A DNA stretch of 64,000 nucleotides from Vogesella margarita (GCF_028548475.1 NZ_JAQQLE010000014.1:62001-126000), one strand, 5' to 3'. Shown: positions 1-9,712, numbered from the stretch's first letter. Numbers and translations are program-made. The notes: generated from the letters alone by a model not told the origin.

Positions 1-821
1 TGGCCTACGACTGGAAAAAGTCGCGGCAGCAGCTGGATCTGGGCCTCGGCTTCTCGCGTGGCAGCGACGGCTACGCGCACAGCCTCAACCTGCAGCAGCG
101 CCACGCCGAGCAGAACCTGACCATCACCGACGCCACCGAGCTGGGCCTGTTCCGCGTGCGCCAGCAAGGCGAGATCGAGGCCCGCTTCGGCGTGGAATAC
201 CTGATCGAACGCGAGCAGATCGAGGGCGAGGCCACCCGCGACAACAAGGCGCTGGTGCTGTCCTACGGCTGGGCAAAGCGCGCGGTGGACAACCCGCTGC
301 GCCCTGCGGCCGGCTACCTGCTGGAGGGGCACGTGTCCGGCGCCGGGCTGGCGGCGGACACCCGCTTCCTGCGCGGCTACGGCCGCGGTGCGCTGTACTG
401 GAGCCCGTCCTTCATGCGCGGCACCTGGCTCACGCGGCTGGAGCTGGGCCAGGTGTGGGCCGACGACGCGCTGCAGGTGCCGGCGTCGCGCCTGTTCAAG
501 GCCGGCGGCGTCGGCAGCGTGCGCGGCTACGACTACCAGAGCCTGGGCATCGTCAGCCCGGACAGCGGCGCGGTCACCGGCGGCCGCGTGCTGGCCACCG
601 CGACGCTGGAGTACCAGTATCCGCTGACACCGGCGTGGCGGCTGGCGGCGTTTGTCGATGGCGGTGACGCCGCCGACAGCTGGCAGAGCTGGCGCCTGGC
701 GCGCGCACAGGGGGTCGGCGTGCGCTGGCTCAGCCCGCTGGCGCCGCTGGCGTTCGACATCGCCTACGGCGCGCGCGACCAGCGCTGGCGCTGGAACCTC
801 AACCTGGGGCTGGCCTTCTGA
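1..821 (+). CDS. tamA: TamA outer-membrane translocation/assembly barrel, 3' part
   Basis: The frame is open from base 3 of the window, so the 5' end lies outside; about 272 residues are visible. They look like the last strands of an Omp85-type beta-barrel: alternating aromatic and polar strands, a conserved segment near 495-540 reading FKAGGVGSVRGYDYQSLG (the VRGY-type barrel motif of Omp85 proteins), and a terminal phenylalanine (LNLGLAF) as used by outer-membrane barrels. TamA partners with inner-membrane-anchored TamB in outer-membrane protein and lipid homeostasis. The stop overlaps the tamB start by one base (TGATG at 819-823), which implies translational coupling and supports the assignment. 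The POTRA domains are not in the window. Confidence 0.9.
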   Translation, partial: AYDWKKSRQQLDLGLGFSRGSDGYAHSLNLQQRHAEQNLTITDATELGLFRVRQQGEIEARFGVEYLIEREQIEGEATRDNKALVLSYGWAKRAVDNPLRPAAGYLLEGHVSGAGLAADTRFLRGYGRGALYWSPSFMRGTWLTRLELGQVWADDALQVPASRLFKAGGVGSVRGYDYQSLGIVSPDSGAVTGGRVLATATLEYQYPLTPAWRLAAFVDGGDAADSWQSWRLARAQGVGVRWLSPLAPLAFDIAYGARDQRWRWNLNLGLAF

Positions 822-3800
822 TGGCGCACACCGAAGACCTGCTGCCGTCGTCGCCGCCGGCCGATGTGCCCCCCGTGATACCGGAACCGCCGCCGCCGCC
901 GCGCCGCCGCCTGCGGTGGTTGCGCTGGCTGCTGCTGGCACTGTTGCTGTTGCTGCTCGGTGTCGGCGGCGCGCTGGCGTGGTTCACCGCCACGCCGCTA
1001 GGCTTCGCCAGCCTGTGGCCGCTGCTGGAGCGCGCCAGCGGCGGCCAGCTCAAGGTTGGCCGCAGCCACGGCACGCTGTGGCACGGCTTCGTGCTGGAAG
1101 ACATCCGCTGGCAGACGCCGCAACAGCAGCTGGCGCTGAGCCGGCTGCAGCTGGCATGGTCGCCGCAGCGGCTGTGGCAGCGCCAGTTGCAGATCGAACA
1201 ATTGCACCTGGGCGTGCTGCGTTATCACGGCAGCCAGCCGTCCGACGGCCGGCCGCCGCAAGCGCCGGCCCACTTGCGCCTGCCGCTGGAGGTCGCCATC
1301 GACAGCCTGCGTCTGGACTCGCTGCAGCTGGGTGATGCGCCGCCGCTGCTGAACGCGCTCGACGCCGGCTACCACTACCGGCAACAGCAGCACGCACTGG
1401 TGTTGCGCCGGCTGGACAGCCCGTGGGGGCGGATGCACGCCAGCGTGGCGCTGGGCAGCCGCGCGCCGTTCGCGCTCGGCGGGCGGCTGGAATACGATGG
1501 CGCGCTGGAAGGCGTCGCCAGCCGCGGTGTGCTGACGCTGCAGCAGACGCTGCTGGCGCCGCGCGTCAGCGGCAGTGTCAGCGCGCTGGGCCTGTCGGCC
1601 GAGCTGAACGCGCGGCTGCGCCCGTTCGCGCCGCAGGCGCTGCAACGCCTGCAGCAGCTGGACGTGCGCGTCGGCGGCATCAATCCGCAGGCCTTGCAGC
1701 CGGCCTGGCCGCAGGCACGGCTGGGCCTCGCGCTGCAGCTGGCACCGGGAGCTAGCGGCGTGCTCGACGGTGGCGTGTCGCTGATCAACTACCAGCCGGG
1801 CGCGCTCAGCGCGCGGCGGCTGCCGCTGTCGCTGCTGTACGGGCCGTTCCGCATCCGCGACGACACCCTGTACCTGGACAATCTGGTGGCGGAGCTGGCC
1901 GACGGCCGCGCCACCCTGAACGGCAGCGCCAGCCCCGCCGCGCTGGCGCTGGCGCTGCACCTGGACGGCATCCACAGCCAAGCGCTGCTGGCCGACTTGC
2001 CCTCGCACCGCATCGGCGGTGATATCCGCGTGAGCGGCAGCGCGCGCGCGCCGCAACTGGCGCTGGCATTGGCCAGCGGCAAGCTGTCGCTACGCGGCGG
2101 CCTGGCGATGCCGGCGCCGCAGCAGTGGCAATTGCGCCAGCTGCAGCTGGGCACCGGCGCCGGCCGGCTGCTGCTGGACGGCACGCTGGCGCTGGGCGAG
2201 GTGCCGCGGCTGGACGCGCAGGGCAGGCTGCAGGCGCTGAACCCGGCGGCGCTGTCGCCGCAGCTGCCGGTGGGCAATATCAACGGCAATTTCAGCGCCA
2301 GGGTGAGCCTCGCGCCCGCGCCGCAGGGCGAGCTGCAATTGCAGCTGACGCCGGGCACGCTGTCTGGCGCGCCCCTGTCCGGCCGGCTGCAGGCCGGCTG
2401 GCAGGCGCAGCGGCTGAGTACGCTGCAGGGGCAGCTGCAGCTGGGCGGCAACAGCCTGCGCCTTGCCGGTAGCTACGGCAAGCCGGGCGACCGCTTGCAG
2501 ATGCAGCTCGACGCGCCGCAGCTGGGCCTGCTCGGCCCGGCGTTTGCCGGACGGGTGCGCGGCGAGCTGGACCTGGGCGGGGTGCCGGCGCGGCCGCAGC
2601 TGCGCGCCGACCTGCAGGCCAGCGAGCTGCGCCTGCCGGGCGCGCTGACGGTGGCCAGCCTCAGCCTGCAGGGCGAGAGCGGCATCGCCGACGACAGCCC
2701 GCTGCGCCTGCGCCTCGACGGCCGCGCGCTGGCGCTGGGCGAGCGGCAGCTGGCGCGGCTGAGCCTGCAGGCCGAGGGCAGCCGCCTCGCGCACCGGCTG
2801 CAGCTGAGTGCCGCCGGCCGCCTGCAACAGCACGAACAGCAGCTGCAATTGCAATTGGCCGGCGGTTTCGAGCGCGGCGGCAGCAACTGGCGCGGCACGC
2901 TGCAGCAGCTGGAGGCGACGGGCTGGGTGCCGCTGCGCCTGCAGCAGCCGGTGGCGCTGCGCGCGGGGGCGGCCAACGTTTCGCTGGCGGCCAGCCGCTG
3001 GCAGGCGCTGGGCGCGCAGTGGCAGCTGGGCGAGAGCGGCTGGCAGCGCGGCGGCGGCTGGCGCAGCGAGGGCCGGGTGCAGGGGCTGGCCTTGTCGGCA
3101 CTGGCGCCGTGGTTCAGCCCGCCCTTGCGCCAGACGCTGGTGTTCGACGCCGGCTGGCAGCTGAACGGCGCACAAGGTTGGCCGCAAGGCAGCATGGAAC
3201 TACAGCGCACGCAGGGCGATGTCTGGCTGCCGGCGCCGGCCGGCGATCAGGCGCTGGGGCTGAGCCGGGCGATGCTGCGTGTCGGCCTCGGCGAGCGCGG
3301 GCCGCTGGCATTGGCGCTGGACAGCCGCTTCGGCAAGCTCGCCGCCGACGGCAGCGTGCTGTGGGGCAACGGTGGCAATGTCGCCAACGCGGCGCTGACC
3401 GGCAGCGTGCGGCTGCAATTGCCGTCGCTGGCGCAGGCGCAACCGTGGCTGAAGGCGGGCATGGAGTTGTCCGGCAGTCTCGACGCCACGCTGCAACTGG
3501 GCGGCACGCTGTCGTCGCCGACGCTGGACGGGCCGCTGCTGGGCCGTGACTTGCGCTTCGTCGAGCGCCGCAACGGCATCCGCCTGGAGCAGGGCCAGCT
3601 GCAGGCACGGCTGGCCGGCCAGCAGCTGCTGATCGACAGCCTGCGCTTCGGCAAGCAGGGCGAGCTGACCGGCAGTGGCCGCATCGACCTGTTCCAGGCG
3701 ACGCCGGATGTGCTGTTGCTGCTCGACTTCAAGCGCTTCGCCGCACTGGAGCGGCCGGGGCGGCGCCTGCTGCTGTCCGGGCGCAGCCGCGTCGAGGTGA

Positions 3801-4648
3801 AGCAGCGGGTGGTGACGCTGAGCGGCAACCTCAGTGTCGACGAGGGCCGCATCGACATCCCGAAACTGGGCGGGCCGCGCCTGTCCGACGACGTGGTGGT
3901 GCTGGGGCGCGAGGTGGTCGACGACGCCGGCAACCGCTGGCCGCTGGCGCTGGATCTGCGCATCGCGCTCGGCGACAAGTTGCGCTTCGGCGGCAACGGG
4001 CTGGAGGCGTGGCTGGGCGGCGAGGTGCGGCTGCTGGCGGAGCAGGGCGGCACGCTGCAGGCGCGCGGCCAGATCCGCGTCGACAAGGGCCGCTTCAAGG
4101 CCTACGGCCAGGATCTGGACATCAGCCGCGGCGTGGTCACCTTCAGCGGGCCGCTGGACAACCCGGCGCTGGACCTGCGCGCCACGCGCCGCTTCTCGCC
4201 GGTCGGCGCCGGGGTCGAGGTGCGCGGCGCGCTGCTGACGCCGACGGTGAAGCTGGTGGCGGACGAGGCGATGTCGGAGAAGGACAAGCTGTCGTGGCTG
4301 GTGCTGGGCCGCGCCGCCGCGGCCGGCGACAACACCGGGGGCGCCGGTGCCGCCGCCGGCGGCATGCTCGCCGGCCTGATCAACGACCAGGTCGGGCTGT
4401 TCGACGACATCGGCGTGCAGTCGCGGGCGGAGAGCACCAGCAGCGCCGGCGTGGTCAGCCCGGCGGAGCAGGTGGTGACGCTGGGCAAGCAGCTGACGCG
4501 CGAGCTGTACGTCGGCTACGAGTACGGGCTGAAGAGCGCCGAGCAGGCGCTGAAGGTCAGCTACCAGCTGTCGCGCACGCTGTCGCTGATCGGCCGCGCC
4601 GGCCGCGACGCGTCGACGGAAGTGCGCTATACCCGCCGCTTCGACTGA
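821..4648 (+). CDS. tamB: TamB, translocation and assembly module inner-membrane protein (DUF490/AsmA-like)
   Basis: This 1275-residue protein has the usual TamB length. A proline- and arginine-rich cytoplasmic tail (residues 1-33) is followed by one membrane anchor (about 35-56, Leu-rich). A very long repetitive beta-strand region then forms the periplasmic groove-like rod. The last 340 residues form the conserved TamB domain, with segments such as GRIDIPKLGGPRLSDDVVV and DKGRFKAYGQDLDISRGVV, and the protein ends in YTRRFD. It starts on the ATG overlapping the tamA stop. Two copies of the AAGGTTGGCCGCA word are embedded in the gene (1052 and 3174), read in different frames as KVGR and QGWPQ. 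Large antisense frames across the gene are GC-driven shadows. Confidence 0.94.
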   Translation: MAHTEDLLPSSPPADVPPVIPEPPPPPRRRLRWLRWLLLALLLLLLGVGGALAWFTATPLGFASLWPLLERASGGQLKVGRSHGTLWHGFVLEDIRWQTPQQQLALSRLQLAWSPQRLWQRQLQIEQLHLGVLRYHGSQPSDGRPPQAPAHLRLPLEVAIDSLRLDSLQLGDAPPLLNALDAGYHYRQQQHALVLRRLDSPWGRMHASVALGSRAPFALGGRLEYDGALEGVASRGVLTLQQTLLAPRVSGSVSALGLSAELNARLRPFAPQALQRLQQLDVRVGGINPQALQPAWPQARLGLALQLAPGASGVLDGGVSLINYQPGALSARRLPLSLLYGPFRIRDDTLYLDNLVAELADGRATLNGSASPAALALALHLDGIHSQALLADLPSHRIGGDIRVSGSARAPQLALALASGKLSLRGGLAMPAPQQWQLRQLQLGTGAGRLLLDGTLALGEVPRLDAQGRLQALNPAALSPQLPVGNINGNFSARVSLAPAPQGELQLQLTPGTLSGAPLSGRLQAGWQAQRLSTLQGQLQLGGNSLRLAGSYGKPGDRLQMQLDAPQLGLLGPAFAGRVRGELDLGGVPARPQLRADLQASELRLPGALTVASLSLQGESGIADDSPLRLRLDGRALALGERQLARLSLQAEGSRLAHRLQLSAAGRLQQHEQQLQLQLAGGFERGGSNWRGTLQQLEATGWVPLRLQQPVALRAGAANVSLAASRWQALGAQWQLGESGWQRGGGWRSEGRVQGLALSALAPWFSPPLRQTLVFDAGWQLNGAQGWPQGSMELQRTQGDVWLPAPAGDQALGLSRAMLRVGLGERGPLALALDSRFGKLAADGSVLWGNGGNVANAALTGSVRLQLPSLAQAQPWLKAGMELSGSLDATLQLGGTLSSPTLDGPLLGRDLRFVERRNGIRLEQGQLQARLAGQQLLIDSLRFGKQGELTGSGRIDLFQATPDVLLLLDFKRFAALERPGRRLLLSGRSRVEVKQRVVTLSGNLSVDEGRIDIPKLGGPRLSDDVVVLGREVVDDAGNRWPLALDLRIALGDKLRFGGNGLEAWLGGEVRLLAEQGGTLQARGQIRVDKGRFKAYGQDLDISRGVVTFSGPLDNPALDLRATRRFSPVGAGVEVRGALLTPTVKLVADEAMSEKDKLSWLVLGRAAAAGDNTGGAGAAAGGMLAGLINDQVGLFDDIGVQSRAESTSSAGVVSPAEQVVTLGKQLTRELYVGYEYGLKSAEQALKVSYQLSRTLSLIGRAGRDASTEVRYTRRFD

Positions 4649-4804
4649 GGCGTGGTGTAGTGCCTGCGGCAACGGATCGCAATGGCGCGACGCGGCGTTA
4701 AAATGCCTGTGGCCTGCTTGTTTGTTTCTGGATAAACACCGTTTCCTCCGGCGTTTTTGCCTTGTCTTGCGTGAGCGTGCGCGACCTTGAACCGGTTCCG
4801 AGGC

Positions 4805-7800
4805 TCAGGCCGCGTCGGCCGGCGCCTGCAGCCGGCACAGCGCCAGCGCGTCGTTGACCGCCAGCGGTCGGCCGGTGAGATAGCCCTGCACCGTGTCGCA
4901 GCCCAGCGCCTGTAGTGCCGCCAGCTCGGCCTCGGTCTCCACGCCCTCGGCCAGAGACTCCATGTCCAGGTTGCGCGCCAGGGTGATGATGGCGGACACG
5001 ATGGCGGCGTTGTCGCGGTTGTGCTGCAGCCCGCTGACGAAGGAGCGGTCGATCTTCACCGTGTCCGGCGCGAAGTTCTTCAGGTAGGCGAGGCTGGAGT
5101 AGCCGGTGCCGAAATCGTCCACCGCCAGCCGTACCCCCAGCGCCTTGATGCCGGCCAGCTGCTGCCGCACCGGGCCGCTGTAGTCGATCAGCGTGCCCTC
5201 GGTCACTTCCAGCTCCAGCAGCGCCGGCGGCAGGCCGCTGTCGCGCAGCACCCGCGCCACCTCGGCGCAGAAGTCGCCGTGGGTCAGCTGCCGCGCCGAG
5301 ACGTTGACGGCGATGGTCAGCTGCCGGCCGTGGCGCACCCACTCCGTCGCGGTGCGGCAGGCCTGTTCCAGCACCCACAGTCCCAGCTCGGTGATCACGC
5401 CGGAGTCTTCGGCCACCGGGATGAAGCGCGCCGGCGACACCAGGCGGCCGTCCGGCTGGCGCCAGCGCAGCAGCGCCTCGAAGCCGTTGAGGCGGCGGCT
5501 GGCGATGTCGTACTTGGGTTGCAGTTCGAGATAGAACCGCTGCTGCGCCATCGCCAGCCGCAGCTGGTTTTCCAGCAGCAGCCGCTCGCTGACCTCGGCG
5601 GTCATGCCGGGGTCGAAGAAGCGGAACGCGTTGCGGCCGCTGGCCTTGGCCTGGTACATCGCCATGTCGGCATTCTTGAGCAGCAGCGCCGGGCTGCCGC
5701 CGTCGGCCGGCGCCACCGCGATGCCGATGCTGGCGCTGATCACCAGCGTGTGGCCGCGAATAGTGAACGGCGCCTCCAGCACCTGCAGCACGCGCTCGGC
5801 GACCAGGCCGGCCTGCGCGCTGTCGGCCAGCTCCGGCAGGATGATCACGAACTCGTCGCCGCCGGTGCGGCCAACGGTGTCCATCTCGCGCAGCATGTGT
5901 TGGGTGCGGCCGGCGACCTGGCGCAGCAGCTCGTCGCCGGCGTCGTGGCCCAGGGTGTCGTTGACGTTCTTGAAGCGGTCGAGGTCCATGAACAGCACCG
6001 CCACCTTGTGCTGCTTGCGCTCGGCCAGGTGCAGCGACTGCTGCAGGCGGTCGTGCAGCAGCAGGCGGTTGGGCAGGTCGGTCAGGAAGTCGTACTCGGC
6101 CAGGTGCTGCACCCGCGCCTCGGTGGCCTTGCGCTCGCTGATGTCGGAGAACAGCGCCACGTAGTGGCTGACGCTGCCGTCGCCGTTGCGCACCTGGTTG
6201 ATGGTCAGCCACTCCGGGTAGATCTCGCCGTTCTTGCGCCGGTTCCAGATCTCGCCGCTCCAGTAGCCGCGCGCGCGCAGGTGGTTCCACATGTCGGCGT
6301 AGAAGGCGGCGTCGTGGCGGCCGGAGCCCAGCAGCGCCGGGGTGTTGCCCAGCGCCTCGGCCTCGCTGTAGCCGGTGATGTCGCTGAAGGCGCGGTTGAC
6401 GGCGATGATGCGGCTGTCGGCGTCGGTGATCAGGATCGCCTCCGAGCTGGCCTCGAACACCGTTGCGGCCAACCTTTGCTGCCGTTCGTGGCTGACGCGG
6501 GCGCTGACGTCGCGCGCGGTGGCGCAGCGGTAGTGCTCGCCCTGGTAGCAGAGGCCGCTGAGGCTGACCTCCAGCGTTACCTCGCCGCCGTCGCCTGGCA
6601 GGCGGCGCACATAGTGCGCCTGGCCGCCGCTGTAGTGTTCCTCGAACAGCTCCGCCATGCGCGACGTGTTGCCGGCGCCGAAGCAGCGCCGGGCCGCCTC
6701 GTTGTGGTACACCACGCAGCCCTGCGCGCTGAGCAGCACGATGGCGTCGGCGGCGCTGTCGCTCATGTGGCGCGTCAGCTCGATCTCGCGCGCCTTGTCC
6801 TCCACCTGCCGTTGCGATGCCTGCAGCCGCTGCTGGTACTGCGCGATCAGCGCCCCCAGCCAGCGACTGAAGTGCACCGAGAACAGCCACGCCAGGCACA
6901 GCGCCAGGGTCAGGATCAGCAGCGTGGTCAGCACCCGGTTGCGGGTCTTCTCGCCCAGCGCCTGCGCCTTCGCGGCGCCGGACAGGGCCAGTTCCTGTTC
7001 GGGGACGATGCTGACCACGCGCCACTGCCACGACGGCACCACGGCCACGTAGGCGCTATAGCGGGCGGCGGCGTGTTCGAAGTCGACGAAATAGCCCTGC
7101 GGCGTGGCCGCCAGCTGCCGTTGCAGCGCGGCGGGCAGCACGAAGCCGCGCTGGCCCGGGATCTGGCGCAGGCGGCCGTGGCTGTCGATCACGGCGAAGA
7201 AGCCGCGCTCGCCGACCGGCATCTGCGCCAGCGTCTGCAGTGCCTGCCGCTGCAGGTCTTCTTCCACGTTCAGCACGTACTCGCCGCCGCCGATCAGCCA
7301 GCCGAACGGCTCGAAGCGGCGCGAGTAGGCGATCTTCTCCGACATGAAGGCCTCGCCGGGGCGGTACCAGCGGTAGCTGGCAAAGCCGCTGCCGGCGCGG
7401 TTGTCCACCGACAGCAGCAGCTTGCGCATGACGTAGGCGCCCTGGTCGTCCTGATTGTCGAGCAGGCTGCGGCCCTCGCGCTGCGGGCTGGTCGGCAGCA
7501 GCACGCAGTCGCCGTCCAGGCTGTCGATGAAGTAGTAGCCGCGAGCGCCGAAGTAGCGCAGCGGGCGCAGGCTCTCCACGATCTCGCGCTGCAGTGCCGC
7601 GTCGCCCAGGCGGCCGTGATGGCGGCGGTACAGGCTGTCGGCCAGCGCGTAGGCCTGGTCGACCTGCTCGCGCAGGCGCTGGCGCAGGATGTCCTGTGTC
7701 TGCGAGTACAGCGTCTCCAGCGAGTTGCCGGCGTGGTCGCCGTAGGCCTTGAGGAAGGTCTGGCCGCGCAGCCGCGCCTCGGCCGCCACCACCGTGCTGT

Positions 7801-7921
7801 CGTCGCGGTAGTCGCGCCACTGGTGGTAGAAAAAGTAGCTGGCCAGCAGCAGCACCACCATCAGCACCAGCCCCAGCATGCCGCTCAGTTGTAATCGTGC
7901 GAGTTTGTGGTGATCTGTCAT
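4805..7921 (-). CDS. Membrane Cache-PAS-PAS-GGDEF-EAL cyclic-di-GMP enzyme
   Basis: The 1038-residue protein has a membrane segment (about 14-32), a periplasmic Cache-type sensor (about 40-320, with GARGYYFIDSLDGDCVLLPTS) and a second membrane segment (about 329-350). Two PAS domains follow (about 385-475 and 485-600), then a GGDEF domain with intact GGDEF at 687-691 and an EAL domain with intact EAL at 815-817 and DDFGTGYSSL downstream. Both catalytic signatures are present, so it could make or break c-di-GMP; direct sequence reading cannot say which dominates. The minus-strand ATG is at 7921. One copy of the repeated word lies between the PAS domains (6464-6476), read as QRLAA. A c-di-GMP enzyme is relevant to the YcgR and LapA-like genes in this window, but no physical link is shown. 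Confidence 0.93.
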   Translation of the reverse strand: MTDHHKLARLQLSGMLGLVLMVVLLLASYFFYHQWRDYRDDSTVVAAEARLRGQTFLKAYGDHAGNSLETLYSQTQDILRQRLREQVDQAYALADSLYRRHHGRLGDAALQREIVESLRPLRYFGARGYYFIDSLDGDCVLLPTSPQREGRSLLDNQDDQGAYVMRKLLLSVDNRAGSGFASYRWYRPGEAFMSEKIAYSRRFEPFGWLIGGGEYVLNVEEDLQRQALQTLAQMPVGERGFFAVIDSHGRLRQIPGQRGFVLPAALQRQLAATPQGYFVDFEHAAARYSAYVAVVPSWQWRVVSIVPEQELALSGAAKAQALGEKTRNRVLTTLLILTLALCLAWLFSVHFSRWLGALIAQYQQRLQASQRQVEDKAREIELTRHMSDSAADAIVLLSAQGCVVYHNEAARRCFGAGNTSRMAELFEEHYSGGQAHYVRRLPGDGGEVTLEVSLSGLCYQGEHYRCATARDVSARVSHERQQRLAATVFEASSEAILITDADSRIIAVNRAFSDITGYSEAEALGNTPALLGSGRHDAAFYADMWNHLRARGYWSGEIWNRRKNGEIYPEWLTINQVRNGDGSVSHYVALFSDISERKATEARVQHLAEYDFLTDLPNRLLLHDRLQQSLHLAERKQHKVAVLFMDLDRFKNVNDTLGHDAGDELLRQVAGRTQHMLREMDTVGRTGGDEFVIILPELADSAQAGLVAERVLQVLEAPFTIRGHTLVISASIGIAVAPADGGSPALLLKNADMAMYQAKASGRNAFRFFDPGMTAEVSERLLLENQLRLAMAQQRFYLELQPKYDIASRRLNGFEALLRWRQPDGRLVSPARFIPVAEDSGVITELGLWVLEQACRTATEWVRHGRQLTIAVNVSARQLTHGDFCAEVARVLRDSGLPPALLELEVTEGTLIDYSGPVRQQLAGIKALGVRLAVDDFGTGYSSLAYLKNFAPDTVKIDRSFVSGLQHNRDNAAIVSAIITLARNLDMESLAEGVETEAELAALQALGCDTVQGYLTGRPLAVNDALALCRLQAPADAA

Positions 7922-8017
7922 GAAGCGGGTGGCGGGGGCGGTGGTGGGGAGGGTCAGTATAGGGAAGCGTGCGCGGTGACAGATTGATAATTGTCAGTGC
8001 CGGGCGGCACTTTGCGC

Positions 8018-8023
8018 TACAAT
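8018..8023 (+). promoter_or_regulatory. Probable -10 box of the RNase P RNA promoter
   Basis: TACAAT ends 7 bases before the predicted 5' end of the RNase P RNA at 8031, the expected distance for a sigma-70 -10 element. A well-spaced -35 box is not obvious: TTGTCA at 7991-7996 is 21 bases upstream. Confidence 0.45.
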
Positions 8024-8030
8024 CCGCGCC

Positions 8031-8480
8031 GGGAAGTCGGCCAGGCAGTCGCCGCGTGCTTGCACGGGGAGGAAAGTCCGGGCTCCAAAGGGCAGGATGC
8101 TGGCTAACGGCCAGGCGTCGTGAGGCGACGGAAAGTGGAACAGAGAGCTGAACCGCCGATGGCCGGATGTGTCACCCGCAAGGGTGCGCATCGTACTGTT
8201 CAGGGCAGAATACGCGCTGCATGCAGCGTACGTTTTGCGTTAGTGCTGGTTCGCCAGCCCGCTGACAGCGGCACAGGCAAGGGTGAAAAGGTGCGGTAAG
8301 AGCGCACCGCGGACGTAGCGATACGGACGGCAGGCTAAACCCCATCCGGAGCAAGACCAAATAGGGGTACATTGGCGTGGCCCGCGCTGTACCCGGGTAG
8401 GTTGCTTGAGCCTGTCGGTAACGGCAGGACTAGAGGAATGACTGTCCAACGACAAAACCCGGCTTATCGACCGACTTCCC
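8031..8480 (+). ncRNA. rnpB: RNase P RNA (bacterial class A)
   Basis: The catalytic RNA of RNase P, which matures tRNA 5' ends. Universal segments are visible in order: GAGGAAAGTCCGGGCTCC near 8070, ACAGAGAGCTGAACCGCCGATGG near 8140, AAGGGTGAAA then GGTGCGGTAAGAGCGCACCG near 8280-8310, AGCAAGACCAAATAGGGG near 8350, and GAATGACTGTCC then ACAAAACCCGGCTTATC near 8435-8468. The ends pair (GGGAAGTCGG with CCGACTTCCC), which fixes the boundaries. The molecule is about 450 nt against about 377 in E. coli. The extra sequence sits in P12 (about 8165-8276) and contains several small hairpins. Confidence 0.96.
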
Positions 8481-8542
8481 ACCCCCATCCCCTCCGCAAC
8501 ATCCCCCGTTTTTCACTTGTCATGCAGCCGGCCGCGAGCAGC

Positions 8543-8555
8543 TGCGGCCAACCTT
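8543..8555 (-). repeat. Copy of the AAGGTTGGCCGCA word, intergenic
   Basis: Exact 13-base match on the minus strand in the 100-bp gap between rnpB and the dusB promoter. It is one of 22 exact copies in the window. Confidence 0.85.
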
Positions 8556-8585
8556 GTTTTAGCTTAAAAAATAAGCAAAAAGGTT

Positions 8586-8614
8586 TTTACCGCCTGCGCA
8601 AAAGGCAGTACAAT
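8586..8614 (+). promoter_or_regulatory. Probable sigma-70 promoter of dusB-fis
   Basis: TTTACC (8586-8591) and TACAAT (8609-8614) are separated by exactly 17 bases. Transcription would start near 8621. That is downstream of the in-frame ATG at 8613, so this site favours the later dusB start at 8649. Confidence 0.5.
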
Positions 8615-8648
8615 GGCCGCCCTTTCGCCTCCATGTCTTTCTTTTGCA

Positions 8649-9689
8649 ATGCAAATCGGCCCTTACACGCTCAAGAACCAGCTGATCGTCGCCCCCATGG
8701 CGGGCGTGACCGACCGGCCGTTCCGCATGCTGTGCAAGAGACTGGGCGCCGGCATGGCGGTGTCGGAAATGATCACCGCCAACAAGTCGCTGTGGACCAC
8801 CAAGAAGACCCTGCTGCGCGCCGACCATAGCGGCGAAGTCGAGCCCATCGTGGTGCAGATCGCCGGCGGCGACGCGGCGATGCTGGCCGAGGCGGCGCAG
8901 CTGAACGTGGCGCGCGGCGCGCAGATCATCGACATCAACATGGGCTGCCCGGCGAAGAAGGTGTGCAACGTCGCCGCCGGCTCCGCGCTGTTGCGTGACC
9001 TCGACAACGTTGGCCGCATCCTCGACGCGGTGGTGCGCGCGGTGGACGTGCCGGTGACGCTGAAGACCCGCACCGGCTGGAGCAGCGAGGTCAAGACCGC
9101 GCTGCAGGTGGCGAAGATGGCCGAAGACGCCGGCATCGCCGCACTGGCGTTGCACGGGCGCACGCGCGAGGACATGTATCGCGGCGCCGCCGAGTACGAC
9201 ACCATCGCCGCGGTGAAGCGGGCGGTGGCTATCCCGGTGATCGCCAACGGCGACATCGACAGTCCACAGAAGGCGAAGCGGGTGCTGGACGCCACCGGCG
9301 CCGACGCGATCATGATCGGCCGCGCCGCGCAGGGGCGACCGTGGATCTTCCGCGAGATCCAGCACTTCCTGGATACCGGCGAGACGCTGCCGCCGCCGCG
9401 CATCAGCGAGATCGACGACATCATGCAGGGCCACCTCGACGAGCTGTACCGTTTTTACGGCGAATACTCCGGCTGCCGCATCGCGCGCAAGCACATCGCC
9501 TGGTACACCCGCGGCCTGCGTGGCAGCAACGAATTCCGTCAGGCGATGTACGCGCTGGAATCGACCAGTGCGCAGCGCCAGGCAGTGGCACAGTATTTCG
9601 CAACGCTGGCGGCCAGTTCCGAGCGGCTGGAGTACGTGTCCACCGGACCGCACGAGGACGAGGACGCGACAGCGTGTGCGGGCGATTAA
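8649..9689 (+). CDS. dusB: tRNA-dihydrouridine synthase B
   Basis: FMN-dependent enzyme that reduces specific uridines in the tRNA D-loop. It has 346 residues from the chosen ATG, beginning MQIGPYTLKNQLIVAPMAGV as in enterobacterial DusB. The active-site cysteine lies in INMGCPAKKV, and the FMN/TIM-barrel segments IPVIANGDID and ADAIMIGRAAQGRPW are present. An in-frame ATG at 8613 has an AAAAGG ribosome-site-like sequence but overlaps the predicted -10 box, and its 12 extra residues are not family-like, so I reject it. The gene is followed after 23 bases by fis; dusB-fis is the conserved operon of beta- and gammaproteobacteria. Confidence 0.95.
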   Translation: MQIGPYTLKNQLIVAPMAGVTDRPFRMLCKRLGAGMAVSEMITANKSLWTTKKTLLRADHSGEVEPIVVQIAGGDAAMLAEAAQLNVARGAQIIDINMGCPAKKVCNVAAGSALLRDLDNVGRILDAVVRAVDVPVTLKTRTGWSSEVKTALQVAKMAEDAGIAALALHGRTREDMYRGAAEYDTIAAVKRAVAIPVIANGDIDSPQKAKRVLDATGADAIMIGRAAQGRPWIFREIQHFLDTGETLPPPRISEIDDIMQGHLDELYRFYGEYSGCRIARKHIAWYTRGLRGSNEFRQAMYALESTSAQRQAVAQYFATLAASSERLEYVSTGPHEDEDATACAGD

Positions 9690-9712
9690 GCAACAATACG
9701 AAGCGGCAAACC

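Noticed and set aside
3200-4672. 490-residue minus-strand open frame across tamB
   Set aside because: Composition is a mirror of GC-rich codons and has no recognisable domain; tamB is clearly coding.
5021-7894. 957-residue plus-strand open frame antisense to the GGDEF-EAL gene
   Set aside because: Low-complexity Gln/Arg/Val/Ala composition typical of GC-rich antisense frames; the minus-strand protein has complete conserved domains.
8613-8648. Upstream ATG for dusB with an AAAAGG ribosome-like site
   Set aside because: Overlaps the best promoter -10 box and adds residues absent from DusB family N-termini.
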